64,000 nucleotides of DNA from Paenibacillus sp. FSL W8-0426 (GCF_037969725.1 NZ_CP150203.1:574001-638000), one strand, 5' to 3'. Positions 17,363 through 26,876 are shown, numbered from the stretch's first letter. Notes: generated from the sequence alone by a model not told the origin. Numbers and translations are program-made.

Positions 17363-18275
17363 CATTGCAGGGGTAGCTATGAAAAACCCGGTGGTGATGG
17401 CATCGGGAACGTTTGGCTTTGGAAGAGAGTATGAGAGGTTCTACCCTCTGGACGTTTTGGGAGGCATCGTCGGCAAAGGGCTGACCTTGCATCCCAAGCC
17501 GGGCAATACAGGCCTGCGGATTCATGAGACGGCTTCCGGCATGCTCAACAGCGTAGGGTTGGAGAATCCCGGCGTATCCGCATTTTTGGAGCATGAATTG
17601 GATGAGATGATCCGCTGGAACACGGCGGTGATTGCCAATGTGGGTGGTTCCGATCCGGAGGAGTACGTTCGGGCCGTCACGATGATATCGGAAAACACGA
17701 AGGAGCGCGGCGCGACAGGACGCAGAGGCGTGGACATGCTGGAGCTGAACATCTCTTGCCCCAACGTCAAAGAGGGAGGCATGCAGTTCGGCATTCAGAC
17801 CGAGACGGCCCGGGATGTCGTCCGCCAAGTCCGGAATGCGACGTCCCTTCCGCTGATGGTCAAGCTGTCGCCCCAAGCCGAAAATATCGCGCGGATGGCA
17901 GCCATGTGCGAGGAAGAGGGCGCCGATGCGGTTTCGTTGATCAATACGTTTTCGGCGATGAAAATCGATGTGCGCAGACGCCGAAGCGTCTTTGCGAATA
18001 CTTATGCAGGGCTATCGGGGCCGGCCATTAAACCGATTGCCCTCCGCATGGTTCATCAGGTGGCGCGGGCCGTATCGATTCCCGTGATCGGCATGGGAGG
18101 CATCCGGTCCGCCGAGGATATCATCGAATTCGTCATGGCAGGCGCAAACGCGGTCCAGGTGGGAACGCATAATTTTGTTCGTTTGCGTGCAGGGGCGGAA
18201 CTGGTGCGGGAGCTTGAGCAGTGGATGCTGCAGGAAAAGGTGTGCGATTTGGAGGAAATCCGGGGGATTGTCTAA
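17343..18275 (+). CDS. pyrD: Dihydroorotate dehydrogenase B, catalytic subunit
   Basis: 310-residue FMN-dependent class 1B enzyme that oxidises dihydroorotate to orotate in the cytoplasm. The motif NISCPNVKEGG contains the class 1 catalytic cysteine, KGLTLHPKPGN is the FMN/substrate loop, and GMGGIRSAEDIIEF is the phosphate-binding end of the barrel. The ATG at 17343 lies within the end of pyrK with GGGGAGG upstream and restores the typical MxSLACNIAGVAMKNPV start. It forms a heterotetramer with PyrK. The 287 bp after it show no gene. Confidence 0.93.
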   Translation: MSSLACNIAGVAMKNPVVMASGTFGFGREYERFYPLDVLGGIVGKGLTLHPKPGNTGLRIHETASGMLNSVGLENPGVSAFLEHELDEMIRWNTAVIANVGGSDPEEYVRAVTMISENTKERGATGRRGVDMLELNISCPNVKEGGMQFGIQTETARDVVRQVRNATSLPLMVKLSPQAENIARMAAMCEEEGADAVSLINTFSAMKIDVRRRRSVFANTYAGLSGPAIKPIALRMVHQVARAVSIPVIGMGGIRSAEDIIEFVMAGANAVQVGTHNFVRLRAGAELVRELEQWMLQEKVCDLEEIRGIV

Positions 18276-18562
18276 ATTATGGAATGCCAGAGGCGGATTC
18301 TGCCGAATGTTGACGAGGGCATGCGATTTGCAATTGGTTTAGAAGCATGCTGACTCGTGAGGGACTTGACCATAGGCCCTTGTACAAAACGGCGCCAAAA
18401 ACCGACAATTCAGTCTTGATTTTGAGAACGGGTATGGTAGACTTCACCTTAACAGTAACTGCTTTATACTATAGAAAGCGTCCAGGGTTTTGGAAGCAAA
18501 GCCGTTAAGGCCAGAAGTATTACGCTACATAATTACGAAATCCGAAAGGGTATGGACAACTT

Positions 18563-18994
18563 ATGAATGACGAAATTCAGTATATCCATTTCTCCGTGGG
18601 AGAACAGGTCTGCGCGCTGCCGATTCACCAAGTGCATGAGGTCATTAAAATGGTCCCGATCACCTCAAGCCCGTTCAACACCGGCGCGGTAAAAGGGTTT
18701 GCAACGCTGTACGGCAAAGTGGTCTCCGTGGTCAGCTTGCGTGCATTGCTGGGCATTCCCGAAGATGAAACCACGTCTTCGAACCGCATCATCGTTGTCC
18801 CTTATCAAGGAGCAAACGTGCCGCTTATCGTGGATTCCGTGGATTCCATCGTTTCCTACAAAGAGATTGTGGAGCCGTCGGAGAAGTACAATCGCTACAT
18901 GAAGGGAGCGTTTAAGGGAATCGCGCACGCGGAGGATCATGAAGCGGGCATTCTCGATTTAGACGTTATTCTGGGCGACCTGCCGAACGCATAA
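18563..18994 (+). CDS. CheW-like chemotaxis coupling protein
   Basis: 143 residues, a complete CheW domain: FSVGEQVCALPIHQVHEVIK at the N-terminus, the conserved VKGFATLYGKVVSVVSLRALLG middle (usual pattern: GxxxLRGxxxPxxxLR), and VDSVDSIVSY. CheW proteins link chemoreceptors to the histidine kinase CheA. Here it stands alone, not in a che operon, so it may be an accessory CheW for a particular receptor. The usual Arg-Gly of the core is replaced by Tyr-Gly. A terminator follows at 19058-19095. Confidence 0.88.
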   Translation: MNDEIQYIHFSVGEQVCALPIHQVHEVIKMVPITSSPFNTGAVKGFATLYGKVVSVVSLRALLGIPEDETTSSNRIIVVPYQGANVPLIVDSVDSIVSYKEIVEPSEKYNRYMKGAFKGIAHAEDHEAGILDLDVILGDLPNA

Positions 18995-19057
18995 CCTGCC
19001 GAACGCATAGAGAGAATTTTCAAAAATCAGACCGCATACCACATATGAACCTAGCGA

Positions 19058-19095
19058 TGCTCCTCTCCCGACCGGGAAGGGGCATTTATTTTTTG
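19058..19095 (+). terminator. Rho-independent terminator after the cheW-like gene
   Basis: TGCTCCTCTCCC pairs with GGGAAGGGGCA with one bulge and a short loop, followed by a T-rich tract ending at 19094. Confidence 0.65.
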
Positions 19096-19247
19096 GGGTA
19101 AGTGGGGCGGCAACAAAATGCTGCCGATATGGTTGTAAGCCATGGAGAGGGGCCAAATCTGTTTTTTTTGTTTGTAGAGGTTTTTAAATCCAGGCATTTT
19201 CGTATATGATGGAGAGTAACAATGCAAAGGAATGACGGGAGACTGTA

Positions 19248-22200
19248 ATGATGCAATCGTTGTATGGAGTATGGCTTGGTGACGTATTTTTTTGTTTTTC
19301 CGGAGAAACATCGGAGCCGCGCGTGGACGCGTGGAGTCATGTGGTGAGAAGGCTGAGCTTCGGCGACGGGGGTCGTCTGCTTCAGCCTGCCGCCCTGCGC
19401 CTGGCAGAGCTGCGCTGGCCGAATCCGATGAGGAATGCGTCGGAAGCAAAGGGAACGAGGCGTCGACAGCTGCTCGGCCGCACGTTGGAAGGTTTGGCTG
19501 TTTCGCCGAGGGATACATTCAAGCTGTTGCTTCATTATGACGAAAGCATTCTGAACGCAGCGGGCATCCAACCCGGGCAAGAGCTTGCCTATTGGGTCAA
19601 GGCCGCGAGGTTTGCGCAGGAGCTCCTGCTGCGCGGGGAAATTGCGCCGTCTGCCGAATTTGCAGCCAAAACGGGAGCCAGACGCCGTTCCGGCCAGGAA
19701 ACGCTGACGGGGATTTGGAGACCGCGTCTCGTGCAGAAGGCGGACGCGGAACGTTTCCGCGAATTGGCGGAAGCGATGCCGCCCATCGGTTTGTCGGCTC
19801 CGGGAGTATATGCCTCGATGGAGCCGGAAACGCGCCAGGAAGCGGCGGCGGCCGTACTGTATTCTTTTATGAGCGGAATGATTAACGCCTTCGTCACGAA
19901 AGAGCTTGAAGGCATGGATAGTGAAATGTCCCGCTACCGCACGCCGTTCCGGCGGGGAATTTCACCGGTGAGCGAGCTGTGGTGGAATAGCCTGATTTCC
20001 ATGTTCCGTCCGGTAACGGTGCAGGGCTCGACGGAGGAAATGGCCGAGTTCATCGATACCGTTCAGGAGGCGGGCGGTACGATGATGCCAGTGGTGCGCA
20101 GCGAAGAGCCGGTTCAGAACGAGGGCGAGTTGAAGCTCGCTCTTCGTCTGGAGCCGCCGCTGGGCGACCAGGAATCGTCATGGGGCATTACGTTTTGGGC
20201 AGAGAGCGTGCAGGAGCCGGGAATCAGGCTGCCGGCAAAGGCCGTATGGGCGCATCCTGAGAAGGATCTTCATCGGGGCAGGATTACCTACCCGTCCGTC
20301 GCGGAGCAGTTTTTGATGGCGCTCGGGCGTGCGGGGGAGCTGGCCCACGAACTGGAGGCCGCTTTGCTGCGGCCGTATCCGGAAAAAATCGAGCTCGAGC
20401 CGTTCGTCTTTTTCGAATTTTTGACGCATGGCGTGCCGCGGCTGCAAAAAGCGGGCGTGACGGTGCTCATGCCTTCCCGTTGGACGCGTTCCGGCAAACG
20501 GCGGGCGGGCCTGCGCCTGCAGATGCTCGGTTCCGGGACTGAACGGGCGCCCGGCTCGCCTTCAGCGCTTGGCATGGAGCAGTTGGTGGCTTTCAAGGCG
20601 GAGCCGATGCTCGACGGCAAACCGGTAACGGCAGAGGAGCTGGCCGCGCTTGCGGAAGCGACCGTGCCTTATATCATGTTCCGCGGCGAATGGATCGAAG
20701 TGGATACCAAGGAAATTCGCCAGGTGCTGCGATACATGAAAAAAGAAGAAGAGCAGTACATGCCTCTTTCCGAATGGCTGCATCTGGTCGCCGGAGAAGG
20801 AGAAGACGCCGCATGGAAAGGATTGTCCGTATTCGGGGCGGAATCGGAAGGCCTGCTGTCCTTCCTGCTCGACGGGCAAGTGCTGCGCAGCATTGAACCC
20901 CGCACGGTGCCCGAAGAGCTGCACGGGGAGCTTCGTCCTTATCAGGAACGGGGGTATCAATGGCTGTCGGCCATGCGCGAGCTTGGCTTCGGCGTATGTC
21001 TCGCAGACGACATGGGGCTTGGAAAGACCATTCAGGTGATCACCTGCCTGCTCGATTTGAAACACGAAGAGAAACAGATGGCGGCTGAGGAAGCGAATGA
21101 GCAGGACAATCTTGGTATGGGTTACGATGGGCTGAGGGAACGTACGGATTCAGCCTTTTCCGGGCAGGAGGGTTCGCCTGCATTGATCGTTTGTCCGACA
21201 TCCCTGCTGGGGAACTGGCAGCGCGAACTGAAACGCTTTGCCCCCGATTTGTCCCTTTACATTCATCATGGCGGACAGCGTCTGCATGGGGAAGCATTCC
21301 GGGCAGAGGCCGGCGGGCATGACATCGTGCTGACCACGTATCACCTGGCAGGCAGGGACGGCCCGGATTTGGCTTCCCTGCATTGGTCCACCGTTGTGCT
21401 GGACGAAGCGCAGTATATCAAAAATTACCGCACCAAACAGGCGCAGAGCGTCATGCGTTTGTCCGCGCCGCATCGGATCGCGATGACAGGCACGCCTGTT
21501 GAAAACCGGCTGAGCGAGTTATGGTCCATCTTCCAGTTTCTCAATCCGGGATATTTGGGCACGGCGACATCGTTCCGTCAGCGCTACTCCGGTGCGGGCA
21601 CAGCGGAAGAGAACAGCGCGGCATTGCGCGAACTGCACCGTTTGGTGTCCCCGTTCATGCTGCGCAGGCTCAAAAGCGACCCGGATATCCGCAAGGATTT
21701 GCCGGAGAAGCTGGAACTGAAGTCATACTGCTCCCTGACGCCGGAACAGGCCGTGTTGTACCAGCGGGTAGTCGATGAGCTGATGGGCGGTTTGGACGGT
21801 CGGGGCGGCATAGCCCGCAAAGGGATCGTATTGTCTTCGCTCACGAAGCTGAAGCAAATTTGCGACCATCCGGTGCTGATCGATAGCCAGCGTAAAGACC
21901 ATGCCAAGAACGAGGCGTCGGGCAAAATGGAACGCCTGCTGGAGCTGATCGATGCCATACGGGACAACGGAGAGTCCGCGTTGATCTTTACCCAGTACGT
22001 CGCTATGGGCGAGCTGCTCGTGTCGCGTTTGGCTCAAAGGTACGAGGAAGAGCCTTATTTCCTGCACGGCGGCGTTTCGAAGGCTCAGCGGGACGAAATG
22101 GTCGATACGTTCCAGAAGGGGGGAGGACCCTCCCTGTTTGTGCTCTCGCTTCGCGCAGGCGGCGTCGGCTTGAACTTGACCCGGGCAAGCCATGTTATCC

Positions 22201-22454
22201 ATTATGATCGTTGGTGGAACCCGGCTGTGGAGAACCAGGCAACGGATCGCGTATTCCGGATCGGACAGAATCGCAACGTGCAGGTTCACAAGCTGATCTG
22301 CCAAGGAACGCTGGAGGAACGCATCGATGAGCTGATCGAGAGCAAAAAGGCGCTCTCCGAGCAGGTGGTCGGCTCCGGAGAGAACTGGCTGACCGAGATG
22401 TCGGACGAGGAACTGCGCGGCCTGATCTCGCTCCAGGGAGAGACTTGGCTGTAG
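19248..22454 (+). CDS. SNF2-family DEAD/DEAH-box helicase (YwqA-like)
   Basis: 1068 residues. An N-terminal SNF2-associated region (about 1-550) precedes two RecA-like motor domains: Walker A DDMGLGKTIQV (about 586), DEAQ box (about 718), motif III MTGTPVENRLSELWSIF, then the C-terminal helicase domain with LIFTQYVAMGELL and motif VI DRVFRIGQNRNVQVHKL. Such proteins move along double-stranded DNA and are often involved in transcription recycling or repair. The next gene encodes a SWIM zinc-finger protein 52 bp away, the same pairing as ywqA-ywqB in B. subtilis. GGGAG precedes the ATG. Confidence 0.92.
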   Translation: MMQSLYGVWLGDVFFCFSGETSEPRVDAWSHVVRRLSFGDGGRLLQPAALRLAELRWPNPMRNASEAKGTRRRQLLGRTLEGLAVSPRDTFKLLLHYDESILNAAGIQPGQELAYWVKAARFAQELLLRGEIAPSAEFAAKTGARRRSGQETLTGIWRPRLVQKADAERFRELAEAMPPIGLSAPGVYASMEPETRQEAAAAVLYSFMSGMINAFVTKELEGMDSEMSRYRTPFRRGISPVSELWWNSLISMFRPVTVQGSTEEMAEFIDTVQEAGGTMMPVVRSEEPVQNEGELKLALRLEPPLGDQESSWGITFWAESVQEPGIRLPAKAVWAHPEKDLHRGRITYPSVAEQFLMALGRAGELAHELEAALLRPYPEKIELEPFVFFEFLTHGVPRLQKAGVTVLMPSRWTRSGKRRAGLRLQMLGSGTERAPGSPSALGMEQLVAFKAEPMLDGKPVTAEELAALAEATVPYIMFRGEWIEVDTKEIRQVLRYMKKEEEQYMPLSEWLHLVAGEGEDAAWKGLSVFGAESEGLLSFLLDGQVLRSIEPRTVPEELHGELRPYQERGYQWLSAMRELGFGVCLADDMGLGKTIQVITCLLDLKHEEKQMAAEEANEQDNLGMGYDGLRERTDSAFSGQEGSPALIVCPTSLLGNWQRELKRFAPDLSLYIHHGGQRLHGEAFRAEAGGHDIVLTTYHLAGRDGPDLASLHWSTVVLDEAQYIKNYRTKQAQSVMRLSAPHRIAMTGTPVENRLSELWSIFQFLNPGYLGTATSFRQRYSGAGTAEENSAALRELHRLVSPFMLRRLKSDPDIRKDLPEKLELKSYCSLTPEQAVLYQRVVDELMGGLDGRGGIARKGIVLSSLTKLKQICDHPVLIDSQRKDHAKNEASGKMERLLELIDAIRDNGESALIFTQYVAMGELLVSRLAQRYEEEPYFLHGGVSKAQRDEMVDTFQKGGGPSLFVLSLRAGGVGLNLTRASHVIHYDRWWNPAVENQATDRVFRIGQNRNVQVHKLICQGTLEERIDELIESKKALSEQVVGSGENWLTEMSDEELRGLISLQGETWL

Positions 22455-22506
22455 AACAGGACCCGGGCAGTCGGCTCGGGATCAAAGAAGCGAAAGGGGG
22501 ATGGAT

Positions 22507-23292
22507 GTGAGCGATCAATGGAACGTGCAACTGCAGATGCAGCCGTCTTCCGCTCCCGGGGCGTGGACGGCGGAAGTAAGCCCCGCATCCGGGCATCATG
22601 CCGGGATGCAGGCAACTGGAGCGGAGCCGGACCTGGCGGATTCCGGCGCCGGCCCGTTCACGGTGACGGTCGTGCAGGCGCATCTGGACGCCGGCGCCCG
22701 CGCCGCCCTGCTGGCCGAGCTGCGTCGGCGCCCGCAGACGCTGTACGCGCTGCTGCGCGGCGGCCCGGCCCCGGCAGAGCTCGCCGGGCTGCTGCCGGCG
22801 GCGCCCGAGGCCGGCGCGTGCACCTGCGGCCGCGCAGGCTGCGCCCATGCGGCGGCCGCCGTGCGCGCCGCCGCGGCCCGCTGCGCGGCCGAGCCGCTGC
22901 AGCAGCTGGCGCAGGCCGGCCTGCCGCGCGAAGCGCTGCTCGCCGGCGTGTTTGGATCATGGGCCGAAGCTCTGGCCGATGATCCAAACGGCGCCAGCCG
23001 CGCCGCGGAGACGGCGGGCCGCCCGCAGGCGCGCGGCGGCGAAGGCGGCGCGGCCGTCGGCGAGTGGATCGCCGAGGCAGCCGCTGACGGCGCGCTGCAC
23101 CAGCCCGGGCCGGGCTTCGGCGCCGTGCAGATGCAGCTGGCCGAGCCGGGCAAGCCCCCGGCACTGCCGCAGCTGGAAGCGCTGCTGCCGGGCAAGCCGG
23201 CGGCAGCAGGCCTGGCTCTGATCCGCGAGCGGGTCGCCGCGCGGCTCTGGCAGGCTGTCCGGCCGCAGAAGGACAGCAAGGCAAAGACGTGA
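22507..23292 (+). CDS. SWIM zinc-finger protein (YwqB-like, short)
   Basis: 261 residues, rich in Ala, Arg and Gly. The only clear motif is CxCx4CxH (C105, C107, C112, H114), a SWIM zinc finger, which in such proteins is thought to bind nucleic acid or protein. Its place directly after the SNF2 helicase supports a shared function. I chose the GTG at 22507, 6 bp after GGGGG; an in-frame ATG at 22501 touches that site. YwqB is about twice as long, so this is a reduced form. Bases 22660-23280 are far richer in GC than the neighbours and hold a perfect inverted repeat at 22950-22989. Confidence 0.75.
   Translation: MSDQWNVQLQMQPSSAPGAWTAEVSPASGHHAGMQATGAEPDLADSGAGPFTVTVVQAHLDAGARAALLAELRRRPQTLYALLRGGPAPAELAGLLPAAPEAGACTCGRAGCAHAAAAVRAAAARCAAEPLQQLAQAGLPREALLAGVFGSWAEALADDPNGASRAAETAGRPQARGGEGGAAVGEWIAEAAADGALHQPGPGFGAVQMQLAEPGKPPALPQLEALLPGKPAAAGLALIRERVAARLWQAVRPQKDSKAKT
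22950..22989. repeat. Perfect inverted repeat inside the SWIM gene
   Basis: GTTTGGATCAT (22950-22960) is repeated inverted at 22979-22989 around 18 bp that contain a further GGCC/GGCC pairing. The arms are AT-richer than the surrounding coding sequence. Confidence 0.5.
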
Positions 23293-23308
23293 TATCGGGG
23301 TTAAACGA

Positions 23309-23336
23309 AGCGGGAGATGCGCAAGCATCCCCGCTT
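23309..23336 (+). other. Hairpin after the SWIM gene, and content of the following gap
   Basis: AAGCGGGAGATGC pairs with GCATCCCCGCTT around a GCAA loop with one mismatch; no T-run follows. A second small hairpin (GAGAGG/CCTCTC) lies at 23407-23424. The 349-bp gap 23293-23641 also holds a TTGACA at 23592, a possible -35 for the next gene without a convincing -10, and no gene. Confidence 0.45.
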
Positions 23337-23641
23337 GTTCGCATTGGACCAGGGGATGCCCTAAAAGGCCGAAAACGGACCCATACGGCCGTCCGTACGC
23401 CATGATGAGAGGAGAAAACCTCTCAAGGATGGCATTGCCGGTGGAGGTTCGCGTTCTTTTAAGGTATACTGTCGCAGGGGAAGGCAGACCGCAAGGTGTT
23501 GCCGTTTCCCCGTGAACCGGCTTGGCTGAAAGCATGCCTTTTCCTTCGTTCGTCTAATTCAAAAGGGGAAAAGCTTGTCCGTCGACCGGGATTTGACATC
23601 ATTCGAATTCATCAAATTGATTACAGGATAGGAGTTATAAC

Positions 23642-24610
23642 ATGAAAAACAGTAACAGCAGACAGCGCCGCATTGTGGTTATGCTGTCTTCCTTCATGAT
23701 ATGTGCGGCACTGCTGACTGCATGTCAGGACAGTTCCGGCACCGATGGCAAGGGGGGCCTGAACGCAGGCGGGGACACCGTGCAGGGAACCGACGGAACG
23801 ACCGTTCATTTTACCGAGGATCACGGCGGTGATGGACAACCGTCCGCTGGCAACGGCGATGCTTCGGCTGAATCCGGCGGAAACGGCGAGGGGAATTCCT
23901 CTGCCGGCGAAGGACAGGCTGCCGAAGGCGGCAGCGGGGGCGGAGAAACCGCAGTCTCAGCTGCCCTGATGGAGAAACGCAGCGTCAGTGCCCTGCAGAA
24001 TACGATCGACGGGCAATCCGTCGTGACCAATGCCGAAGCGATGACCGTCATCGTTAACAAACAGCGCAGCCTGCCGGAAGGCTATGAACCGAATGATCTG
24101 GTCGAACCGAACGTGCCGTTTTCCTTTGACGGACCGCATGAGAAGCGCCATATGCGCAAAGAAGCCGCTGAGGCGCTGGAGCAGCTGTTTGCAGGTGCAA
24201 AAGCGGACGACATTGAACTCCGCGCCGTTTCCGGCTATCGTTCGTACGAGCGCCAGGTTTCCATTTACAACAACAACGTCAAAACCAAAGGGGAAGAATA
24301 TGCTTCCCGCGTCAGCGCCGTGCCTGGACGAAGCGAACATCAGACCGGTCTTGCCATTGACGTATCGAGTCCAAGCGTGGGCAATGTGCTGGAAGAGTCC
24401 TTCGGCAAATCGAAGGAAGGCCAGTGGCTGGCCGAACATGCAGCCGAATATGGTTACGTCATCCGTTATCCGGACGGCAAGGAGAGCATTACCGGTTATG
24501 TGTACGAGCCTTGGCATATCCGCTATGTCGGCACAGATTTGGCTCCGGATGTCGTCAAAAGCGGCCTGACGCTCGAAGAATACTTCGACGCAGCCAACAT
24601 CAAGCTCTAA
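23642..24610 (+). CDS. M15B (VanY-like) D-alanyl-D-alanine carboxypeptidase lipoprotein
   Basis: 322 residues. A lipoprotein signal peptide ends at LTAC (C28); a Gly/Ser/Glu-rich linker runs to about residue 100; the catalytic domain fills the C-terminal half. Zinc-peptidase motifs: SGYRSYERQ, SEHQTGLAIDVS (HxxxxxxD pair of ligands) and EPWHIRYVG (catalytic Glu and third zinc ligand). It would trim D-Ala from peptidoglycan stem peptides outside the membrane. Unlike VanY of resistance clusters it has no vanH/A/X neighbours, so a role in cell-wall maturation is more likely. A terminator follows. Confidence 0.88.
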   Translation: MKNSNSRQRRIVVMLSSFMICAALLTACQDSSGTDGKGGLNAGGDTVQGTDGTTVHFTEDHGGDGQPSAGNGDASAESGGNGEGNSSAGEGQAAEGGSGGGETAVSAALMEKRSVSALQNTIDGQSVVTNAEAMTVIVNKQRSLPEGYEPNDLVEPNVPFSFDGPHEKRHMRKEAAEALEQLFAGAKADDIELRAVSGYRSYERQVSIYNNNVKTKGEEYASRVSAVPGRSEHQTGLAIDVSSPSVGNVLEESFGKSKEGQWLAEHAAEYGYVIRYPDGKESITGYVYEPWHIRYVGTDLAPDVVKSGLTLEEYFDAANIKL

Positions 24611-24665
24611 TGAGGACTGCGGCCTCAGTGCCGCTACGGAAAAGCGGGCCTGTCCGCTTCTGAAC

Positions 24666-24724
24666 AAAAGCCTTTCGCACAAACGCCATCAAGATGCACT
24701 CGGCGTGTGGGCAAGAGGCTTTTT
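24666..24724 (+). terminator. Rho-independent terminator after the carboxypeptidase gene
   Basis: AAAAGCCT pairs with AGGCTTTT at the base, with an inner ACGCC/GGCGT pairing and a terminal T-run. Confidence 0.6.
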
Positions 24725-24804
24725 ACGTGCTGTTCGGCACATGGACATGCTGCTATAATTGAAACGACAATGGTGAAAAATGACAAATAAGCGAGGGTGA
24801 CAAT

Positions 24805-25197
24805 ATGAGCAGGCAGCAGGTGTTTACGGGGTCCCCATGGGAACCGCTCGTGGGATATTGCAGGGCAATCCGTGTTGGCAACCGCATTGAAGTGGCGGGA
24901 ACCACCGCCATGCAGGATGGCGTTGTTGTGGGCGCGGGTGATCCTTATGCGCAAACGCGTTTCATTTTGCAGACGATTGAAAAAGCCCTGAAGGAAATTG
25001 GTGCCGATCTGTCCCATGTTGTGCGGACCCGCATGTTCGTGACGGACATTTCCCGCTGGGAGGAAATCGGAAAAGCACACGGCGAGTTTTTTGGCCAAAT
25101 CCAGCCTGTCGCTACGATGGTCGAGGTCAGTGCGCTGATCGATCCATTGCTGATGGTGGAGATTGAAGCGGAAGCCGTCATCGAAGAGAACGAGTAA
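24805..25197 (+). CDS. RidA/YjgF family protein
   Basis: 130 residues, full length for the RidA family. GSPWEPLVGYCRAIRVGNRIEVAGTT is the typical first strand region, and the C-terminal half has VVRTRMFVTDI with the arginine that binds the substrate carboxylate in imine deaminases of this family (R73-R75 region). Such enzymes destroy reactive 2-aminoacrylate-type imines, but this subgroup is diverse. Monocistronic, with GCGAGGGTG before the ATG. Confidence 0.85.
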   Translation: MSRQQVFTGSPWEPLVGYCRAIRVGNRIEVAGTTAMQDGVVVGAGDPYAQTRFILQTIEKALKEIGADLSHVVRTRMFVTDISRWEEIGKAHGEFFGQIQPVATMVEVSALIDPLLMVEIEAEAVIEENE

Positions 25198-25322
25198 CCT
25201 GTCGCAATCCGCCGCAGCCAATATGAATTACGGCTCAAACGATCATTTCCGGCCTCAAGTACGGGGCAGGCGGGATGTACATATCTTTTGCTTCGTTGAT
25301 TTGAAGCAGGGTGCAAATCAAC

Positions 25323-25374
25323 GCCAAAAACCCTTATTCGTGCATGACGAACATGCTGAATAAGGGTTTTTGGC
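25323..25374. terminator. Bidirectional terminator between convergent genes
   Basis: A perfect 17-bp inverted repeat (25323-25339 with 25358-25374) has A-runs and T-runs built into its arms, so it can end transcription from both the ridA-like gene and the gene on the opposite strand. Confidence 0.9.
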
Positions 25375-25391
25375 ATCATTTAAACTATAGC

Positions 25392-26537
25392 TTACTTCGG
25401 TTGAATTTCCGCCCCATCGGCTCTATCTGCCGGAGACGGCAATCCGTCGGTCATGCTGGTGCCGTCAGCTTCCGTATCCACGACAAGTTTCCAAGCCGTT
25501 CCGATCGGCGGCAGGCTGCGAGTCAGAAGTGGGCTGTAAAATCCGATAATCGCGGCATCCTTGGTCAGCACGTCAGCTTTCAGCGTTTTTCCTTGAGGAT
25601 CGACAATTTGGGTATCCTCATTGATGTTTAGAATGACGCGGTCCTGTGAGGTCTCAGACAGCCCGATGCCCGAAATTTCGATGCGCGTAACGGCATGGCC
25701 CTCACTCGTTACTTGTTCGATTTTGCCCGCGGTACCCAGAACTTCGGAGTTTTCCGATTTGGAATCCATTTGATCAAGTACGGTGATGCGGTAGGTAGGA
25801 GTTTGTGGCGGCAGGCTCATGGTCATGATGATTGCATGCTCTGCTTCAATAGTCATGCCGATGGACAGATCGCCCAGCTTCAGTGTTTTGCCATCAGCGG
25901 TTTGATACACGGTATCCTCGCCGACGTTGAGTACGATGCCTGACGTGCCAACGCCGCCGATATGAACGGAAGCGTATTTGTCTTTTTGGTTGATGCTTGT
26001 AATGACGCCGCGCTCAATGATGGTTTTGGCCTGCTCTTCCGACGTGATGGATACCTGGTTGCCCGTTGTGCTGACTTGCGCTTGCAGCACTTTCTCGGCG
26101 AAGGCTGCCGGTATGTACATCTTGCCGTTTGTGATTTCAGGGGCAGTTCCCAAGGTCAACAGCATTTTGTTGTACGAATATTGGTCTTTTCCTGTCGTAA
26201 CGATCGTCCACATGTTGCCTTTGCTTAATTCGGCGGATTTGTTTTCCTTGTTCCATGTTAGTTCAATGCCGAGCGCATCCGCAAGGTCGCGCAGCGAGAT
26301 CATGGGGGTTTTTCCGTCTTTCTTCCAGTATCCATCAGCGATGGCGGTATCGTTGACATGGACTTTTACCGGACTCAAGGCCTTGCCCTGACCCTGAACC
26401 GTATTCTGAACGATGTCCTGGCTGCTCACGGGGATCGCGTCTGATCCGCTGTTTAATTCAGCCGCATAGGCAGCCCCTCCACCGAGTGCCAGAGAGAGAA
26501 CCATCAGGGCGCTAACTTTTTTCATGTTGTTGTTCAT
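25392..26537 (-). CDS. Secreted protein with a copper-amine-oxidase N-terminal domain
   Basis: 381 residues. A Sec signal peptide (MKKVSALMVLSLALGGGAAYAA, cleavage after AYA) leads to a copper amine oxidase N-terminal-like domain at about 55-160 (KVHVNDTAIADGYWKKDG ... MISLRDLADALG), a stalk domain widespread in Paenibacillus extracellular proteins. The rest consists of beta-rich segments with repeated INxxDKYASVHIGG and ILNxxEDT elements. It is not an amine oxidase: no catalytic domain is present. AAAGGG lies 10 bp before the ATG. Function unknown; a surface or stress-related role is possible. Confidence 0.8.
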   Translation of the reverse strand: MNNNMKKVSALMVLSLALGGGAAYAAELNSGSDAIPVSSQDIVQNTVQGQGKALSPVKVHVNDTAIADGYWKKDGKTPMISLRDLADALGIELTWNKENKSAELSKGNMWTIVTTGKDQYSYNKMLLTLGTAPEITNGKMYIPAAFAEKVLQAQVSTTGNQVSITSEEQAKTIIERGVITSINQKDKYASVHIGGVGTSGIVLNVGEDTVYQTADGKTLKLGDLSIGMTIEAEHAIIMTMSLPPQTPTYRITVLDQMDSKSENSEVLGTAGKIEQVTSEGHAVTRIEISGIGLSETSQDRVILNINEDTQIVDPQGKTLKADVLTKDAAIIGFYSPLLTRSLPPIGTAWKLVVDTEADGTSMTDGLPSPADRADGAEIQPK

Positions 26538-26557
26538 TGTTGATCATCCCTTTCATT

Positions 26558-26586
26558 CTTGTATGGACGTTGGCACATTTTATCAA
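26558..26586 (-). promoter_or_regulatory. Possible promoter of the copper-amine-oxidase-domain gene
   Basis: On the minus strand TTGATA and TACAAG (4 of 6) are 17 bp apart, about 20 bp before the start codon region. The rest of the 339-bp gap 26538-26876 shows no gene or hairpin that I can support. Confidence 0.4.
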
Positions 26587-26876
26587 TGACCGGTCGTTCA
26601 TTCTCTCTAGACGGGACTTCTTTGCCGAGTGTTGCACTTATTTATGAGTTTCCAGCGTTAAAGTATGAAGTCGTTACAAAATAGGAGCGATTTGACGTAT
26701 TTTTGCTTAACATATACGTGAATCGATGGGATATTTTGTGTAAAATAGGAAGCAGTGAGCAGGGTTGATCCATTGACGGTTAGGTTGGGGATATCCGCCT
26801 GAACCAATGCAGCTGCCGAGGCTCCATGAATAGAGGTAACTCAATCGAGTTGGCGAAAACGGAGGAGAAGCGAACG

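Noticed and set aside
22658..23344. Several long frames in the GC-rich SWIM region.
   Set aside because: High GC removes stop codons in all frames; only the frame with the CxC...CxH motif and a ribosome site is credible.
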